Assembly (NCBI GenBank): GCA_963205495.1
Contig: CAUJIN010000041.1
Span: 37,818 to 101,817 of the forward strand
Source of the DNA: Pseudomonadota bacterium
GTDB taxonomy: Bacteria; Pseudomonadota; Gammaproteobacteria; Xanthomonadales; Xanthomonadaceae
Reading direction: 5' to 3'
DNA: 64,000 nucleotides
The notes under the pieces are model-generated. The model had not been told where the DNA came from. It saw only the letters and a program-made list of their open reading frames with translations, and made no database searches. Of this stretch, positions 39,208-48,429 are shown in pieces. Position numbers and translations under genes: made by a program. Each line of letters opens with the position of its first letter. Position 1 is the first letter of the stretch.

Positions 39208-39444
39208 TCTCGTGCATTGGACTTCAGCAACCCGGCCGTGGTGCCACCCTTCGAGGACGTGCGTGACCAGATCGAGGCGGCCATCAAGTCCGAGGTGGCG
39301 CAGCAGGCGCGCACGACCTACATGAAGCGCTTCGTACTGATGCCGACGCAGATGAACGACGAAGTCGTGCAGCAGTTGTTTTCGCGATATTTCACCGAAA
39401 CGGCCCCCGCCGTTCCCGGTGCGGAAAAGCCGTCGGGGACATAG
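39208..39444 (+). pseudogene. remnant of a second parvulin gene (C-terminal piece)
   Basis: The frame reading NPAVVPPFEDVRDQ, then KSEVAQQARTTYMKRFVLMP and DEVVQQLFSRYF to a stop at 39444 is a clear paralogue of the last 70 residues of the parvulin just upstream (NPAVEVTFDAVRDQ, RTTYMKAFVLMP, DEAVQQLPSRYF). The signal peptide and isomerase domain are missing, and the piece starts directly after the hairpin at 39182-39207. Its codon use is G+C-rich like the rest of the genome, unlike the intact copy. Confidence 0.8.
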
Positions 39445-39509
39445 CCGACGGTAGTCGGCAGGACGTAACCGCCGCAGGCGATTCCGACGCCAGTGCGCGA
39501 TATCGGTTC

Positions 39510-39540
39510 GGCGGAATCCGCTTCGCGGGTTCCGCCCTAC
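39510..39540. repeat. extragenic palindromic (REP-like) repeat
   Basis: Imperfect palindrome ggcggaatccg-cttcg-cgggttccgcc followed by CTAC. The type GTAGGGCGGA...TCCGCC is a common extragenic palindrome in gammaproteobacteria. Only one copy is in the window. The remaining interval 39445-39639 holds no gene that I can support. Confidence 0.55.
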
Positions 39541-39639
39541 GCAAAATCCCGGTGCAGAGCCTGGCACTGCGTTCATTCCTCCGCCAAGCCATCAACCCCG
39601 CTATCCTTCACCACTGATCTCCCAGCGTACTGAGCCACA

Positions 39640-40392
39640 GTGGTCTTTCTTCTCGTTCAACAAGACCTGCGTCAGCGATTCACCGGCAACGTGCTGGGGG
39701 CGGCCTGGGCGGTGCTGGCGCCGCTGCTGCAACTGCTGGTGTTCGCGGTTGTGTTCGCGGGCATCTTCAAGGCGCGGGTGCCGGGGCTGGATGAACGAGG
39801 CTATGTGGCCTTTCTGGCGCTGGGCATGTGGCCCTGGTTCGCGTTTTCCGAGGCCGTGGCGCGCGGCGCGTCGGCGCTGACCGACGGTGCGGGCTTGCTT
39901 GCGAAGGTGGCGATCTCGACCTGGGACATGGTCGCCGCACGGGTCATCGCCGCCTTCATCATCCACGGCATCGGGTTCCTCGTCGTGGTGCTGCTGCTGG
40001 CGCTCTGGCTCGACCTCATCTCGCTGGTCTGGCTGCCGGCCACGCTCATCGCCTGGATCGGGCTGGCCGCGCTGGCGCTGGCGCTGGCGCAGATTTCCGC
40101 GATTTGCAACGTCTTTGCGCGCGATACCCAGCAGATCCTCACCTACCTGCTGACGGCCTGGATGTTCCTGACGCCGATCCTCTATGCCCACAGCCTGCTG
40201 CCGCCGATGTTCAGCGGCTGGATGAGGGTCAATCCGATGGGCGGGCTGATCGCGGGGATTCGCGATCCGCTGCTCTGGCGCGACGCTTCCGTGATTTTCC
40301 CCTGGCCCTCGCTGCTGTTTGCGCTGTTCGCGCTGCTGCTGGCCTGGGGGATGCACCGGCGCTTCCGCCCGCACGTCCGGGAGTTCCTGTGA
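39640..40392 (+). CDS. wzm: polysaccharide ABC-2 transporter permease (Wzm-type)
   Basis: Inner-membrane half of an ABC exporter for O-antigen or another surface glycan. The 250-residue protein has about six transmembrane helices and the ABC2-membrane family start (DLRQRFTGNVLGAAWAVLAPLLQLLVF), WPWFAFSEAV and FLTPILYAHSLLPP, then MRVNPMGGLIAGIRDPL. An in-frame stop lies two codons before the GTG at 39640, so this is the first possible start; the ribosome binding site is weak. Its end overlaps the ATPase gene by four bases (GTGA). Confidence 0.88.
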   Translation: MVFLLVQQDLRQRFTGNVLGAAWAVLAPLLQLLVFAVVFAGIFKARVPGLDERGYVAFLALGMWPWFAFSEAVARGASALTDGAGLLAKVAISTWDMVAARVIAAFIIHGIGFLVVVLLLALWLDLISLVWLPATLIAWIGLAALALALAQISAICNVFARDTQQILTYLLTAWMFLTPILYAHSLLPPMFSGWMRVNPMGGLIAGIRDPLLWRDASVIFPWPSLLFALFALLLAWGMHRRFRPHVREFL

Positions 40393-41567
40393 GCGAGGTT
40401 CTGCTGCGCGCCGAGCACCTCGGCAAGGCCTATCCGCGCAGCGGCGATGCGCGCACGCGGCTGGGCGCGTTCGGGCGCATCCTGCTGGGCCGGCGCTTCC
40501 CGCAGTGGGACGTGCTGCACGACATCAGCTTCAGCGTGGGGCGTGGCGAATCGCTGGGCATCATCGGCGAGAACGGCGCGGGCAAGTCGACCCTGCTCAA
40601 ACTCATTTCCGGCGTGCTCCTGCCCAGCGCGGGAACGGTCCAGCGCAGCGGCACGATGGGCGCCCTGCTGGAGCTGGGCGCGGGATTTGATCTGGAGCGC
40701 ACCGGGCGGGAGAACGTATCCATTGCCGCCGGCTTCCTCGGCTGGAGCGCGGCGCAGGTTCGCGAGCGTTTCGAGGAAATCGTGGCCTTCGCCGATATCG
40801 GGCGCTATCTCGACGAGCCGGTGAAGCACTATTCCTCCGGCATGGTGGTGCGGCTGGGTTTTGCCGTGATCGCCGCGGTGCGACCGGACCTCCTCGTGAC
40901 CGATGAAGTGCTCGCGGTGGGCGACGAGTCCTTCCAGAAGAAGTGCATCCGCTGGATCGAGGATTACCTGGAATCCGGCGGCACCCTGCTGCTGGTTTCG
41001 CATTCGATGTACCACGTCCAGAAGCTGTGTCGGCAGGCGCTGTGGCTCAATCAGGGGCGCGTGGAAGCCTATGGCGACGTGTTCGACGTGACCCAGGATT
41101 ACCTCGCCTTTCACGACCGCAAACAGGCGCTGCAGCACGGGCCGGCGCTGGAAGCGGGCTATGCCGGCGATGCCTATCGCGTGGTGCGGGTGGCGGTGCA
41201 GGGCAGCGAGGACGAGACCGCGCGGCTCTTGTGCGAGGGCGGCGATCTGGAGATCGAAGCCGATCTGTATTCCCCCGACGGGCGCGTGCCGGTGCTGGCC
41301 GCCGGTTTCGTTCGCGCCGATGGTGCCGGGCTGTTCACCACCAGCAGCGAGCTGGACGGGGCCAGGCCCGTGCGGGTGGATGCAAGCCACTGGCGCTATC
41401 GACTGCGCTTCACCCGCCTGGCGCTCTTGCCGGCAAGCTACATCCTGCGACTGCATGCGATGGATCCGGAAGGCCTGCGCCTGTTCGACACCGTGGAGCG
41501 CGCGGTCACGATTCGCGGTTCCACCCGCTTCCTCGGCAATTTCCGCATGGAGCGGCAGTGGGGATGA
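40389..41567 (+). CDS. wzt: polysaccharide ABC transporter ATPase with Wzt-type C-terminal domain
   Basis: Cytoplasmic ATPase partner of the permease. The 392-residue protein has an ABC domain in residues 1-245 (Walker A GENGAGKST, signature YSSGMVVRL, Walker B LLVTDEVLAVGD, and VSHSMYHVQKLC). An extra domain of about 145 residues follows (DLEIEADLYSPDGRVPVLAAGFVRADG), the position of the Wzt carbohydrate-binding domain that recognises the finished glycan end. The long C-terminus distinguishes it from ATPases of the TagH/KpsT type. Start GTG at 40389. Confidence 0.9.
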   Translation: MSEVLLRAEHLGKAYPRSGDARTRLGAFGRILLGRRFPQWDVLHDISFSVGRGESLGIIGENGAGKSTLLKLISGVLLPSAGTVQRSGTMGALLELGAGFDLERTGRENVSIAAGFLGWSAAQVRERFEEIVAFADIGRYLDEPVKHYSSGMVVRLGFAVIAAVRPDLLVTDEVLAVGDESFQKKCIRWIEDYLESGGTLLLVSHSMYHVQKLCRQALWLNQGRVEAYGDVFDVTQDYLAFHDRKQALQHGPALEAGYAGDAYRVVRVAVQGSEDETARLLCEGGDLEIEADLYSPDGRVPVLAAGFVRADGAGLFTTSSELDGARPVRVDASHWRYRLRFTRLALLPASYILRLHAMDPEGLRLFDTVERAVTIRGSTRFLGNFRMERQWG

Positions 41568-42445
41568 GCGTCACGGTTCTCGTGCCGGTGTATCAGGCGC
41601 TCGATGATCTGGAACGGTGCCTTGCGGCGCTGGATCGGACCCTGCCGGTCGGCGCGCGGGTGCTGCTGGCCGATGACGCCTCGCCCGATGCCGCGGTTCC
41701 GGCGCTGCTGGAGCGGTTTGTCGCGCAGACGCGGCTGCGCGTGCGCGTGGTGCGGCGCGAGGCAAATCTCGGTTTCGTCGGCAACGTCAACCGCGGATTT
41801 GCGGAGTGCGCGCCGGACGACGTGATCCTGCTCAATTCCGACACCGTGCCCGCGCCCGGCTGGTACGAGGCGATGCGGGCCTGCGCCGCGTCCGACGCGC
41901 GCATCGGCACGATCACGCCCTGGTCCAACAACGCCGAAATCTGCTCGTTTCCCGAACTGTGCCGCGCCGCGCCGGTGCCGAGCGAGGCGGATGCCGCCCG
42001 CATCGCGCGGGCCACGATGAGCGCGGGTGCGGGGGAATACCCGGAGCTTCCGACCGGCGTGGGCTTCTGCATGTTCGTGCGCCGCGCGATGCTCGATGCC
42101 ATCGGCGATTTCGACCAGGCCACCTTCGGGCGGGGCTATGGCGAGGAGAACGACCTGTGCCTGCGCGGCGCCGGCCACGGTTGGCGCAACGTGCTTTGCG
42201 CCGCGGCCTATGTCGCGCACCGCGGCGGTGCCTCGTTCGGACCGACCGGGCACCATGCCGGCGGCGAAAACCTGGCGCGGCTGGTCGCGCGCTATCCCCA
42301 CTACAATGCGCAGGTGGCCGAGTTCATCCTGCGTGATCCGCTGGCGCCGCTGCGCGAACGGATCGCGGCATCGCTGGATGCCGCCGCGCAGCCGCCCGCG
42401 AACGGAGAGGATGGGCATCAGGGAGAGCTGTTTCCCTCGCCTTGA
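41564..42445 (+). CDS. family 2 glycosyltransferase
   Basis: A 293-residue GT-A-fold glycosyltransferase: start VTVLVPVYQALDDLERCLAAL, LLADDASPDAAV, the NLGFVGNVNRGF loop, a DxD-like ILLNSDTVPAPGWYEAM and the acceptor-side TGVGFCMFVRRAMLDAIGDFDQATFGRGYGEENDLCLR. Family members add rhamnose, glucose or similar residues to glycans from nucleotide sugars. It overlaps the ATPase gene by four bases (ATGA), so it belongs to the same polysaccharide operon. Sugar and acceptor unknown. Confidence 0.9.
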   Translation: MSVTVLVPVYQALDDLERCLAALDRTLPVGARVLLADDASPDAAVPALLERFVAQTRLRVRVVRREANLGFVGNVNRGFAECAPDDVILLNSDTVPAPGWYEAMRACAASDARIGTITPWSNNAEICSFPELCRAAPVPSEADAARIARATMSAGAGEYPELPTGVGFCMFVRRAMLDAIGDFDQATFGRGYGEENDLCLRGAGHGWRNVLCAAAYVAHRGGASFGPTGHHAGGENLARLVARYPHYNAQVAEFILRDPLAPLRERIAASLDAAAQPPANGEDGHQGELFPSP

Positions 42446-42532
42446 GTCGGTCGGAACCAATTCGCCGCAGATACCACAGCCCGCCCGGCACCACCTGCCG
42501 TGGCATGTTTTCCACTGATTTCCGAGTATTCC

Positions 42533-44338
42533 ATGGCATCCACCCATCCTCCCGCCGCCGGTGATTCCTCCACGCTGTACGCCGCGGTCGAAGGCCGCAT
42601 CGCATCCCTGGGCACCGATGAAGCGGTGTTCTTCGAGGCGAGCACGGGCCGCAGCCAGGTGATGACCCAGGACGTGGCGCGCGCCTTCGGCCTGTGCCAG
42701 CCCTTCCTCACGCTGGATGAGCATCTGGCGCGCATCGTCGAAGCCCTGCCTTCGCTCAAGGGCCAAAAGCAGGCGGTCCGAAAGGTGCTCGACATGTTCG
42801 TTAGCAACCGCCTGCTGCGCAGCGACGTGGATTTCGTCAGCGAGTTCGCCGCACCCGCAGAAACCGCGCAGGCGCCGGTTTCCGGGTTGTACCTGCTGTG
42901 CGCTTCCGAGCCGGCCGATGGGCTGGATCGTGCGCTGGCGGGCCTGCGCGCGCACGCGTCCCGTTTCGGGCTGGCGTATCCGGTGTACGTCGTGGATACC
43001 GATGCCGCGCCCGATGCGGTGCCGTCACGCGCCGCGCGCGTGGCCGATTTCGGCCGCGGCACCGGCGCTGCGATGCGCTATCTCACCCGCCAGTCGGCGG
43101 AGGCGGTGGTGAAGGCCTTGACCCAATCCCTGGGCGAGCGCGCGCAAGCCATCGCTGCGCTGCTGCCGCCAAAGGCGCAGGGCGCGGGCGCGGCGCGCAA
43201 TCTGGTGGCCCTGCTGGCGGCCGGAACGCGGCACCTGGTGATCGAGGCGGACATGGAACTGCCGCTGGCACGCCACCCCGAGGCGGCGGCCGGGCTGTAC
43301 GCCGATACCCGCGCCTATGCGCTGCGCAGCTTCGCCTCGGGCGAGGACGCGCGCCAGGCCGGTGGCGTTCCGGCGGTTGATCCGCTGGCAGCGCATCTGG
43401 CGGTTTGCGGCCTGAACCTGGGAGAGGCGCTGGCGCTGCAGTCCGATGCGGCGCCAACGCGCGAAAGCCTGCACGGCGTGATTCCCGAGCGCGCCCCGTG
43501 GCTGCGTCCGGAGCGGCGCGTGGCGCTCACCGCGGTCGGCCGCGTCGGCCGCTTTGCACTGACCGATCCGACCCTGCCTTTCCAACTCGGGCCCACCGAG
43601 CGCGCCGGCCTGACCGCCACGCGCGAGGCCTATCTCGACAACTACCGCATGCCGTCGCTCTGGGCTGGCCTGAATCGATTCGGCGCGGGACTGGGCGAAC
43701 GTCTGGTTCCGCTGGCGTACGACGGCAGCCGGCTGATTCCCTGCACCCTGCCCGAAGCGCCCAAGGCGATGGAGCTGCAGGTCGAATTGCTGCGTCTGGC
43801 CCAGCCGGATGCGGTGGATCTCGATTTCCCCGAGGCGCTGGGGCAGGGGCATCCGGGCCGGGGCGCCGACGATGGGCTGGGCCGCCCGGACCTTGCCAAG
43901 TGCCTGGCCGGACTGGTCGCGCATGTCGGGCAGGATCTGTACGCAGCCGATGCGTCGCGACGATTGGCGGTGCTCGCGGCCAAGCTGGAAGATCTGGCGG
44001 GAGCGACCGATGCGCGAGTGGAAACCTATCTGGCCGAGTTCCTTGCCTGGCACCGCTCGGGAATCATCGAGCGCATGCAGCAGATGACAGGTTCGGAGAA
44101 GTCGCCGCCGGTCTACTGGCTGGCCGATCTGCGCGCCGCGGTGCAGGCGCAGGGCAAGGTGCTCATCGAAGGTGAGGCGCCGCGTCTGGCCGGCTGGCCC
44201 GCATCGCTGGATGCCGCCGGCTGCGTGCAGCGGTTCCGTGAGGAAACCCATCGACTGGCGGCGGGCCTGCGCGCGTGGCCGGATGCGTTCGAGCTGGCCT
44301 GCGCGCATTCGTCGCGCTGGCGCGACGCGACGGCCTGA
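42533..44338 (+). CDS. 601-residue protein of polysaccharide locus, possible PqqD-like plus GT-like fusion
   Basis: A 601-residue protein without signal peptide or membrane helix. Residues 10-95 (VFFEASTGRSQVMTQDVARAFGLC, FLTLDEHLARIVEALP, VRKVLDMFVSNRLL) look like a PqqD/RRE-type winged helix. Residues 120-300 show a nucleotide-sugar-transferase-like pattern (GLYLLCASEPADGLDRALAGL, YPVYVVDTDAAPDA, HLVIEADMELPLARHPEAAAG). The rest (DNYRMPSLWAGLNRFGAGLGERLVPL, VETYLAEFLAWHRSGIIERM) is unrecognised. The start at 42533 has no strong ribosome binding site. It lies between two glycosyltransferases in the same direction. Both domain readings are by eye and tentative. Confidence 0.65.
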   Translation: MASTHPPAAGDSSTLYAAVEGRIASLGTDEAVFFEASTGRSQVMTQDVARAFGLCQPFLTLDEHLARIVEALPSLKGQKQAVRKVLDMFVSNRLLRSDVDFVSEFAAPAETAQAPVSGLYLLCASEPADGLDRALAGLRAHASRFGLAYPVYVVDTDAAPDAVPSRAARVADFGRGTGAAMRYLTRQSAEAVVKALTQSLGERAQAIAALLPPKAQGAGAARNLVALLAAGTRHLVIEADMELPLARHPEAAAGLYADTRAYALRSFASGEDARQAGGVPAVDPLAAHLAVCGLNLGEALALQSDAAPTRESLHGVIPERAPWLRPERRVALTAVGRVGRFALTDPTLPFQLGPTERAGLTATREAYLDNYRMPSLWAGLNRFGAGLGERLVPLAYDGSRLIPCTLPEAPKAMELQVELLRLAQPDAVDLDFPEALGQGHPGRGADDGLGRPDLAKCLAGLVAHVGQDLYAADASRRLAVLAAKLEDLAGATDARVETYLAEFLAWHRSGIIERMQQMTGSEKSPPVYWLADLRAAVQAQGKVLIEGEAPRLAGWPASLDAAGCVQRFREETHRLAAGLRAWPDAFELACAHSSRWRDATA

Positions 44339-44360
44339 ACGGACCGCCGGAAGCCGGGTC

Positions 44361-45206
44361 GTGACCGTGCCCGCCGCTGAAGTCACCGCGGTCGTGGTCA
44401 GCCACGACAGCGGGGCTTTCCTGCACGCCTGCGTCGCCGATCTGCTGGCGCAGCAGGCGCGCATCCGGGTGGTCGTGGTCGACAACGGCTCGCGCGACGG
44501 CGCGCCCGACGCGCTGCCCGACGATCCGCGTCTGGAAATCCTGCGCAATCCGGACAACCCCGGCTTTGCGACCGCCTGCAACCAGGGGGCGGCTCGGGCG
44601 CAGGGGGCGCACCTGCTGTTCGTCAATCCCGACTGCCGTCTGGAACCGGACGCCGTGCCGCGCCTGCTCGCGCATCTGGCTGCTGCACCGCAGTTGGGAA
44701 TCCTCGGCGCGCATCTGGTGAATGCCGACGGCAGCCCGCAGGCCGCCGCGCGGCGCAGCACGCCAAGTCCGGGGCGTGCGATCGCGCAGGCGCTGGGGCG
44801 CAAGGTGCCGCAGGAGTCGCAGAGGGAAATGGGATCGCTGATCGAGGTCGAGGCCACTTCCGGCGCGCTGATGCTGATGCCGCGCGACCTGTTCGAGGCG
44901 CTGGGCGGCTTTGATGCCGGCTATGTGCTGCACTGCGAGGATCTGGACCTGTGCCGGCGCGTGCTGCTGGCGGGCCGCCGCATCGCGGTGGCGACCGACG
45001 TGCGGATCGTCCACGCCAAGGGCACCTCGAGCCGGCGTCGGCCGGTGTGGGTGGAGTGGCAGAAGCACCGCGGCATGTGGCGCTATTTCCGTCGTTTCGA
45101 TGCCGCGGGCAGCCCGTGGTGGCTGCGCGCGCTCGTGCGCGTGGGCATCGTGGCGCATTTTCCCCTGGCGGCGGCGGGCGCCTGGTGGCGCGCCTTCAGG
45201 CCGTAG
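44361..45206 (+). CDS. family 2 glycosyltransferase (rhamnosyltransferase-like)
   Basis: A 281-residue glycosyltransferase: VTAVVVSHDSGAFLHACVADLL, VVVDNGSRDGA, NPGFATACNQGAARAQGAHLLFVNPDC and EATSGALMLMPRDLFEALGGFDAGYVLHCEDLDLCRR, typical of the WbbL/RfbF rhamnosyltransferase group. I chose the GTG at 44361 because GGAAG is 7 bases upstream and homology starts a few residues later. The end is hydrophobic (ALVRVGIVAHFPLAAAGAWW). Last gene of the polysaccharide locus; the convergent fdxA follows. Confidence 0.88.
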   Translation: MTVPAAEVTAVVVSHDSGAFLHACVADLLAQQARIRVVVVDNGSRDGAPDALPDDPRLEILRNPDNPGFATACNQGAARAQGAHLLFVNPDCRLEPDAVPRLLAHLAAAPQLGILGAHLVNADGSPQAAARRSTPSPGRAIAQALGRKVPQESQREMGSLIEVEATSGALMLMPRDLFEALGGFDAGYVLHCEDLDLCRRVLLAGRRIAVATDVRIVHAKGTSSRRRPVWVEWQKHRGMWRYFRRFDAAGSPWWLRALVRVGIVAHFPLAAAGAWWRAFRP

Positions 45207-45230
45207 GCCGCAGCCCCGGCAGCGAGGTCA

Positions 45231-45554
45231 TCAGCGTTGCAGGAACTTGAGCTTGTCCGGCTTGCCGTCCCACTCGGTGGCGTCGGCCGGGGGCTCCTCG
45301 CGCACGTTGAGCACCGGCCAGATCTTGGACAATTCGGCGTTGAGCGGGATGAAATGCTCCTGCCCCTGCGGCACATCGTCCTCGGGGAAGATCGCCTCGG
45401 CCGGGCACTCGGGTTCGCACAGCGTGCAGTCGATGCATTCGTCCGGGTCGATCACCAGAAAATTGGGGCCTGCGTGAAAGCAGTCGACCGGGCAGACCTC
45501 AACGCAATCGGTGTACCTGCAGCGGATGCAGTTCTCGGTAACGACGAAAGCCAT
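45231..45554 (-). CDS. fdxA: seven-iron ferredoxin FdxA
   Basis: A 107-residue soluble electron carrier with one 3Fe-4S and one 4Fe-4S cluster. Cysteine pattern [18 protein letters not shown] and then [12 protein letters not shown], with the long C-terminal tail ([16 protein letters not shown]) of the Azotobacter-type seven-iron ferredoxins. The tRNA-Glu gene lies 23 bases upstream on the same strand, so fdxA may be read from the tRNA promoter. Confidence 0.94.
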   Translation of the reverse strand: MAFVVTENCIRCRYTDCVEVCPVDCFHAGPNFLVIDPDECIDCTLCEPECPAEAIFPEDDVPQGQEHFIPLNAELSKIWPVLNVREEPPADATEWDGKPDKLKFLQR

Positions 45555-45577
45555 CGAAGGAATCAGGAAAGAAGAAG

Positions 45578-45653
45578 TGGCGCTCCCTACGAGGTTCGAA
45601 CTCGTGTTCCCGCCTTGAGAGGGCGGTGTCCTGGGCCACTAGACGAAGGGAGC
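45578..45653 (-). tRNA. tRNA-Glu (anticodon CUC)
   Basis: A 76-base cloverleaf on the minus strand: acceptor GCTCCCT/AGGGAGC, D arm GTCTAGTGGCCCAGGAC, anticodon arm CCGCC-CTCTCAA-GGCGG with CTC at 34-36, T arm ACGAG-TTCGAAC-CTCGT, discriminator G and an encoded CCA. It reads GAG. Confidence 0.95.
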
Positions 45654-45681
45654 GCGTTGAGCTGGATTCAGCCGAACGCGT

Positions 45682-45710
45682 ATTATAGGTGGCTCGGATG
45701 CCGCAGGCAA
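45682..45710 (-). promoter_or_regulatory. strong promoter of tRNA-Glu
   Basis: On the minus strand TTGCCT (45705-45710), a 17-base spacer and a consensus TATAAT (45682-45687), followed by a G+C-rich discriminator ACGCG. It is 28 bases before the mature tRNA 5' end. Confidence 0.8.
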
Positions 45711-45741
45711 TCCGGAACCGACTTTCTCCAGCGACGAGCAC

Positions 45742-47088
45742 GTGCCCCCCAGTCCGCCCATCCTGCGCGTCATCGAACGCGAACAGCACCCCATTTCCCG
45801 CAAGAACATCAGCAAGAGCGCGCTGAGGGTGCTGTATCGACTCAACGAAGCCGGGTTCGATGCCTATCTGGTGGGCGGTGCGGTGCGCGACCTCTTGCTG
45901 GGACGGCAGCCCAAGGACTTCGACGTGGCCACCAATGCCACGCCCGAGGAAGTCCGGCAGCTGTTCCGCAACTGCCGACTGATCGGGCGGCGCTTCCGCC
46001 TGGCGCACGTGGTCTTCGGCCCGGAAATCATCGAGGTGGCCACCTTCCGCGCCGGCGACGACGACGGTTCGGGCGACCGCGAGATGGAGAACGGCCGGCT
46101 GGTGCGCGACAACGTCTACGGCACGATCGAGGAAGACGCCGTCCGGCGCGACTTCACCGCCAACGCGCTGTACTACGCCGTATCCGACTTCACCGTGCGC
46201 GACTACGTCGGCGGCTTCGACGATGTCGGAGCGCGCGTGCTGCGCCTGATCGGCGATCCCGAATCGCGCTACCGCGAGGACCCGGTGCGCATGCTGCGCG
46301 CGGTGCGGCTCGCGGCCAAGCTCGATTTCACCATCGAGGCCGCCAGCGCCGAACCCATCGCGCGCCTCGCGCCGCTGCTGGCCGAGGCTTCCAATGCGCG
46401 GCTGTTCGACGAGTCGCTCAAGCTCTTCCTCGCCGGCCACGCCGAGCGCGGGTTCGAGCTTCTGGAACGCTACGGGCTGCTGGAACACTTCCTGCCCGAT
46501 GTGGCGACGGCGCTGGCGCTGGACGCCAGCGGCCTGTGCCGGCAGATGCTGGTGACGGCGCTGCGCGACTGCGATGCGCGCGTGGCCGAAGAGAAATCGG
46601 TGACGCCTTCCTTCCTGTTCGCCGCGCTGCTGTGGCCGGCCTACGCGCACGATTTGCAGGTGCTGCTTTCCCAGGGACACGACCTGGCCGTGGCCGAACA
46701 GCGTGCCGCCGACCGGGTCACCTTGCGGCAGGGCAGCCGCATTGCCATCCCGCGCCGCTTCAGCACGCCGATGCACGAGATCTGGTGGCTGCAGTCGCGC
46801 TTCCCGCAGCGCCAGCGCAAGCGCGTGTTCCGCCTGCTGGCCCATCCGCGTTTTCGCGCCGCCTTCGATTTCCTCGAACTGCGCGCCAGCGCCGTGCCCG
46901 AGCTGCGCGAAGAGGCGCAGTGGTGGGCGCAAGCGCAGTCCGTGCCTTCCGATACGCTGGCCGCACAGTTGGTCGGCAAGACCGCGCCTGCGCGCGCCCG
47001 GCCTGCCTCGCAGGAACCCGGGACGGAAGGCGAGAGCCCGTCGCGCGGCACGCGCCGCCGCCGCCGTCCGCGCAAGGCCGCCGAGTGA
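45742..47088 (+). CDS. pcnB: poly(A) polymerase I
   Basis: Adds 3' poly(A) tails to RNA and so marks it for decay. At 448 residues it is a class II nucleotidyltransferase: [52 protein letters not shown] and DPVRMLRAVRLAAKL, with the PcnB-specific N-terminus HPISRKNISKSALRVLYRLNEAG. It ends with a basic RNA-binding tail (RGTRRRRRPRKAAE), which separates it from CCA-adding enzymes. GTG start at 45742. Its stop overlaps the folK start (TGATG). Confidence 0.94.
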   Translation: MPPSPPILRVIEREQHPISRKNISKSALRVLYRLNEAGFDAYLVGGAVRDLLLGRQPKDFDVATNATPEEVRQLFRNCRLIGRRFRLAHVVFGPEIIEVATFRAGDDDGSGDREMENGRLVRDNVYGTIEEDAVRRDFTANALYYAVSDFTVRDYVGGFDDVGARVLRLIGDPESRYREDPVRMLRAVRLAAKLDFTIEAASAEPIARLAPLLAEASNARLFDESLKLFLAGHAERGFELLERYGLLEHFLPDVATALALDASGLCRQMLVTALRDCDARVAEEKSVTPSFLFAALLWPAYAHDLQVLLSQGHDLAVAEQRAADRVTLRQGSRIAIPRRFSTPMHEIWWLQSRFPQRQRKRVFRLLAHPRFRAAFDFLELRASAVPELREEAQWWAQAQSVPSDTLAAQLVGKTAPARARPASQEPGTEGESPSRGTRRRRRPRKAAE

Positions 47089-47603
47089 TGCAATTGCGTT
47101 CGGCCTTCATCGGGCTGGGAAGCAATCTGGAGGATCCTGCGGCCCAGCTCGATCGCGCGCTGGCGGCGCTGGCCGCGCGCGGCGACCTGCGACTTGACGC
47201 GGTGTCCTCGTACTACCGCACCGCGCCCTGGGGCGAAACCGCGCAGCCGGCCTTCGTCAACGCCGCCGCGCGCCTGGAAACCGCGCTTTCGCCCGAGGCC
47301 CTGCTCGATGTGCTGATCGCCATCGAATCGGCCGCAGGCCGCCGCCGCGAGCTGCGCTGGGGGCCGCGCACGCTCGACCTCGACCTGCTGGCGTTTGATG
47401 GCGAGCGCCGCGACACGCCGCGTCTGACCCTGCCTCATCCGCACCTGCACGAGCGCGCCTTCGTTCTTGTGCCGCTGGCCGAGATCGCGCCCGCGCTGGA
47501 GATTCCCGGCCGTGGCCGGATCGATGCGCTGCTCGCGCGCGTGAATCCGGCGGGCGTGGAGCGGCTGCCGCGGTATCCCGAATCCATGGAGTCCCGAAAA
47601 TGA
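47088..47603 (+). CDS. folK: 6-hydroxymethyl-dihydropterin pyrophosphokinase
   Basis: Transfers pyrophosphate from ATP to 6-hydroxymethyl-7,8-dihydropterin in folate synthesis. The 171-residue protein has [15 protein letters not shown], the Tyr/Thr segment [23 protein letters not shown], the metal and ATP signature [20 protein letters not shown] and [15 protein letters not shown]. It is coupled to pcnB by TGATG and overlaps panB by four bases. Confidence 0.95.
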   Translation: MQLRSAFIGLGSNLEDPAAQLDRALAALAARGDLRLDAVSSYYRTAPWGETAQPAFVNAAARLETALSPEALLDVLIAIESAAGRRRELRWGPRTLDLDLLAFDGERRDTPRLTLPHPHLHERAFVLVPLAEIAPALEIPGRGRIDALLARVNPAGVERLPRYPESMESRK

Positions 47604-48421
47604 GCACGCCCGAAGTTCGCCCCGCCCCCGTTTCCGTGCCGCAGCTGGGCCGGATGAAGGCCGAAGGCCGGCGCATCAGCATGCTGACCTGCTACGACGC
47701 CACCTTCGCCTTCGCGATGGACCGCGCCGGCGTGGACACCGTGCTGGTGGGTGATTCGCTCGGCATGGTGGTGCAGGGGCACGACAGCACCCTGCCGGTC
47801 ACGGTCGACCACATCGTCTACCACAGCGCCGCGGTGGCACGCGGGCTGTCGCGCGCCCTGCTGGTGGCCGACATGCCGTTCCTGAGCTACGCCACGCCCG
47901 GGCGCGCGCTCGATGCCGCGCGCCGGCTGATGGCCGAGGGCGGCGCGGCGATGGTGAAGCTCGAAGGCGCGGGGCCGATGCTGGTGGTGATCGCTGCACT
48001 TGCCGCGCGCGACGTGCCGGTCTGCGCGCACCTGGGCCTGACGCCGCAGTCGGTGATGAAGCTCGGCGGCTTCCGCGTGCAGGGGCGCGAGGCCGCCGCC
48101 GCGCAGCGCCTGCGCGAGGATGCGCGCGCGGTGCAGCAGGCCGGCGCGGCCCTGCTCGTGCTCGAATGCGTGCCTCGCACGCTCGCCGCGCAGATCACGA
48201 CGGAACTGGAAATCCCCGTCATCGGCATCGGCGCCGGCGCCGGTTGTGACGGACAGGTGCTGGTGATGCACGACCTGTTGGGCCTGCGCGGCCGCCACCG
48301 TACGCCGCGCTTCGTCAAGGATTTTCTCGTCGGTGCCGACGGCGTGGAGGCGGCATTCGCCGCCTACGTCGCGGCGGTGCGCGAGGGTCGCTTTCCTGCC
48401 GAAGAACACGGCTTCGACTGA
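47600..48421 (+). CDS. panB: ketopantoate hydroxymethyltransferase
   Basis: First committed step of pantothenate synthesis: ketoisovalerate plus methylene-THF to ketopantoate. The 273-residue TIM barrel shows [68 protein letters not shown] and the catalytic [12 protein letters not shown] and [15 protein letters not shown]. Overlaps folK by four bases; panC follows after 8 bases. Confidence 0.95.
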   Translation: MSTPEVRPAPVSVPQLGRMKAEGRRISMLTCYDATFAFAMDRAGVDTVLVGDSLGMVVQGHDSTLPVTVDHIVYHSAAVARGLSRALLVADMPFLSYATPGRALDAARRLMAEGGAAMVKLEGAGPMLVVIAALAARDVPVCAHLGLTPQSVMKLGGFRVQGREAAAAQRLREDARAVQQAGAALLVLECVPRTLAAQITTELEIPVIGIGAGAGCDGQVLVMHDLLGLRGRHRTPRFVKDFLVGADGVEAAFAAYVAAVREGRFPAEEHGFD

Positions 48422-48429
48422 GGTATTCC

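Noticed and set aside
45742..47088. Second CCA-adding enzyme
   Set aside because: The N-terminal HPISRKNISKSAL motif and basic C-terminal tail are specific for poly(A) polymerase; the real cca is at 10555-11787.
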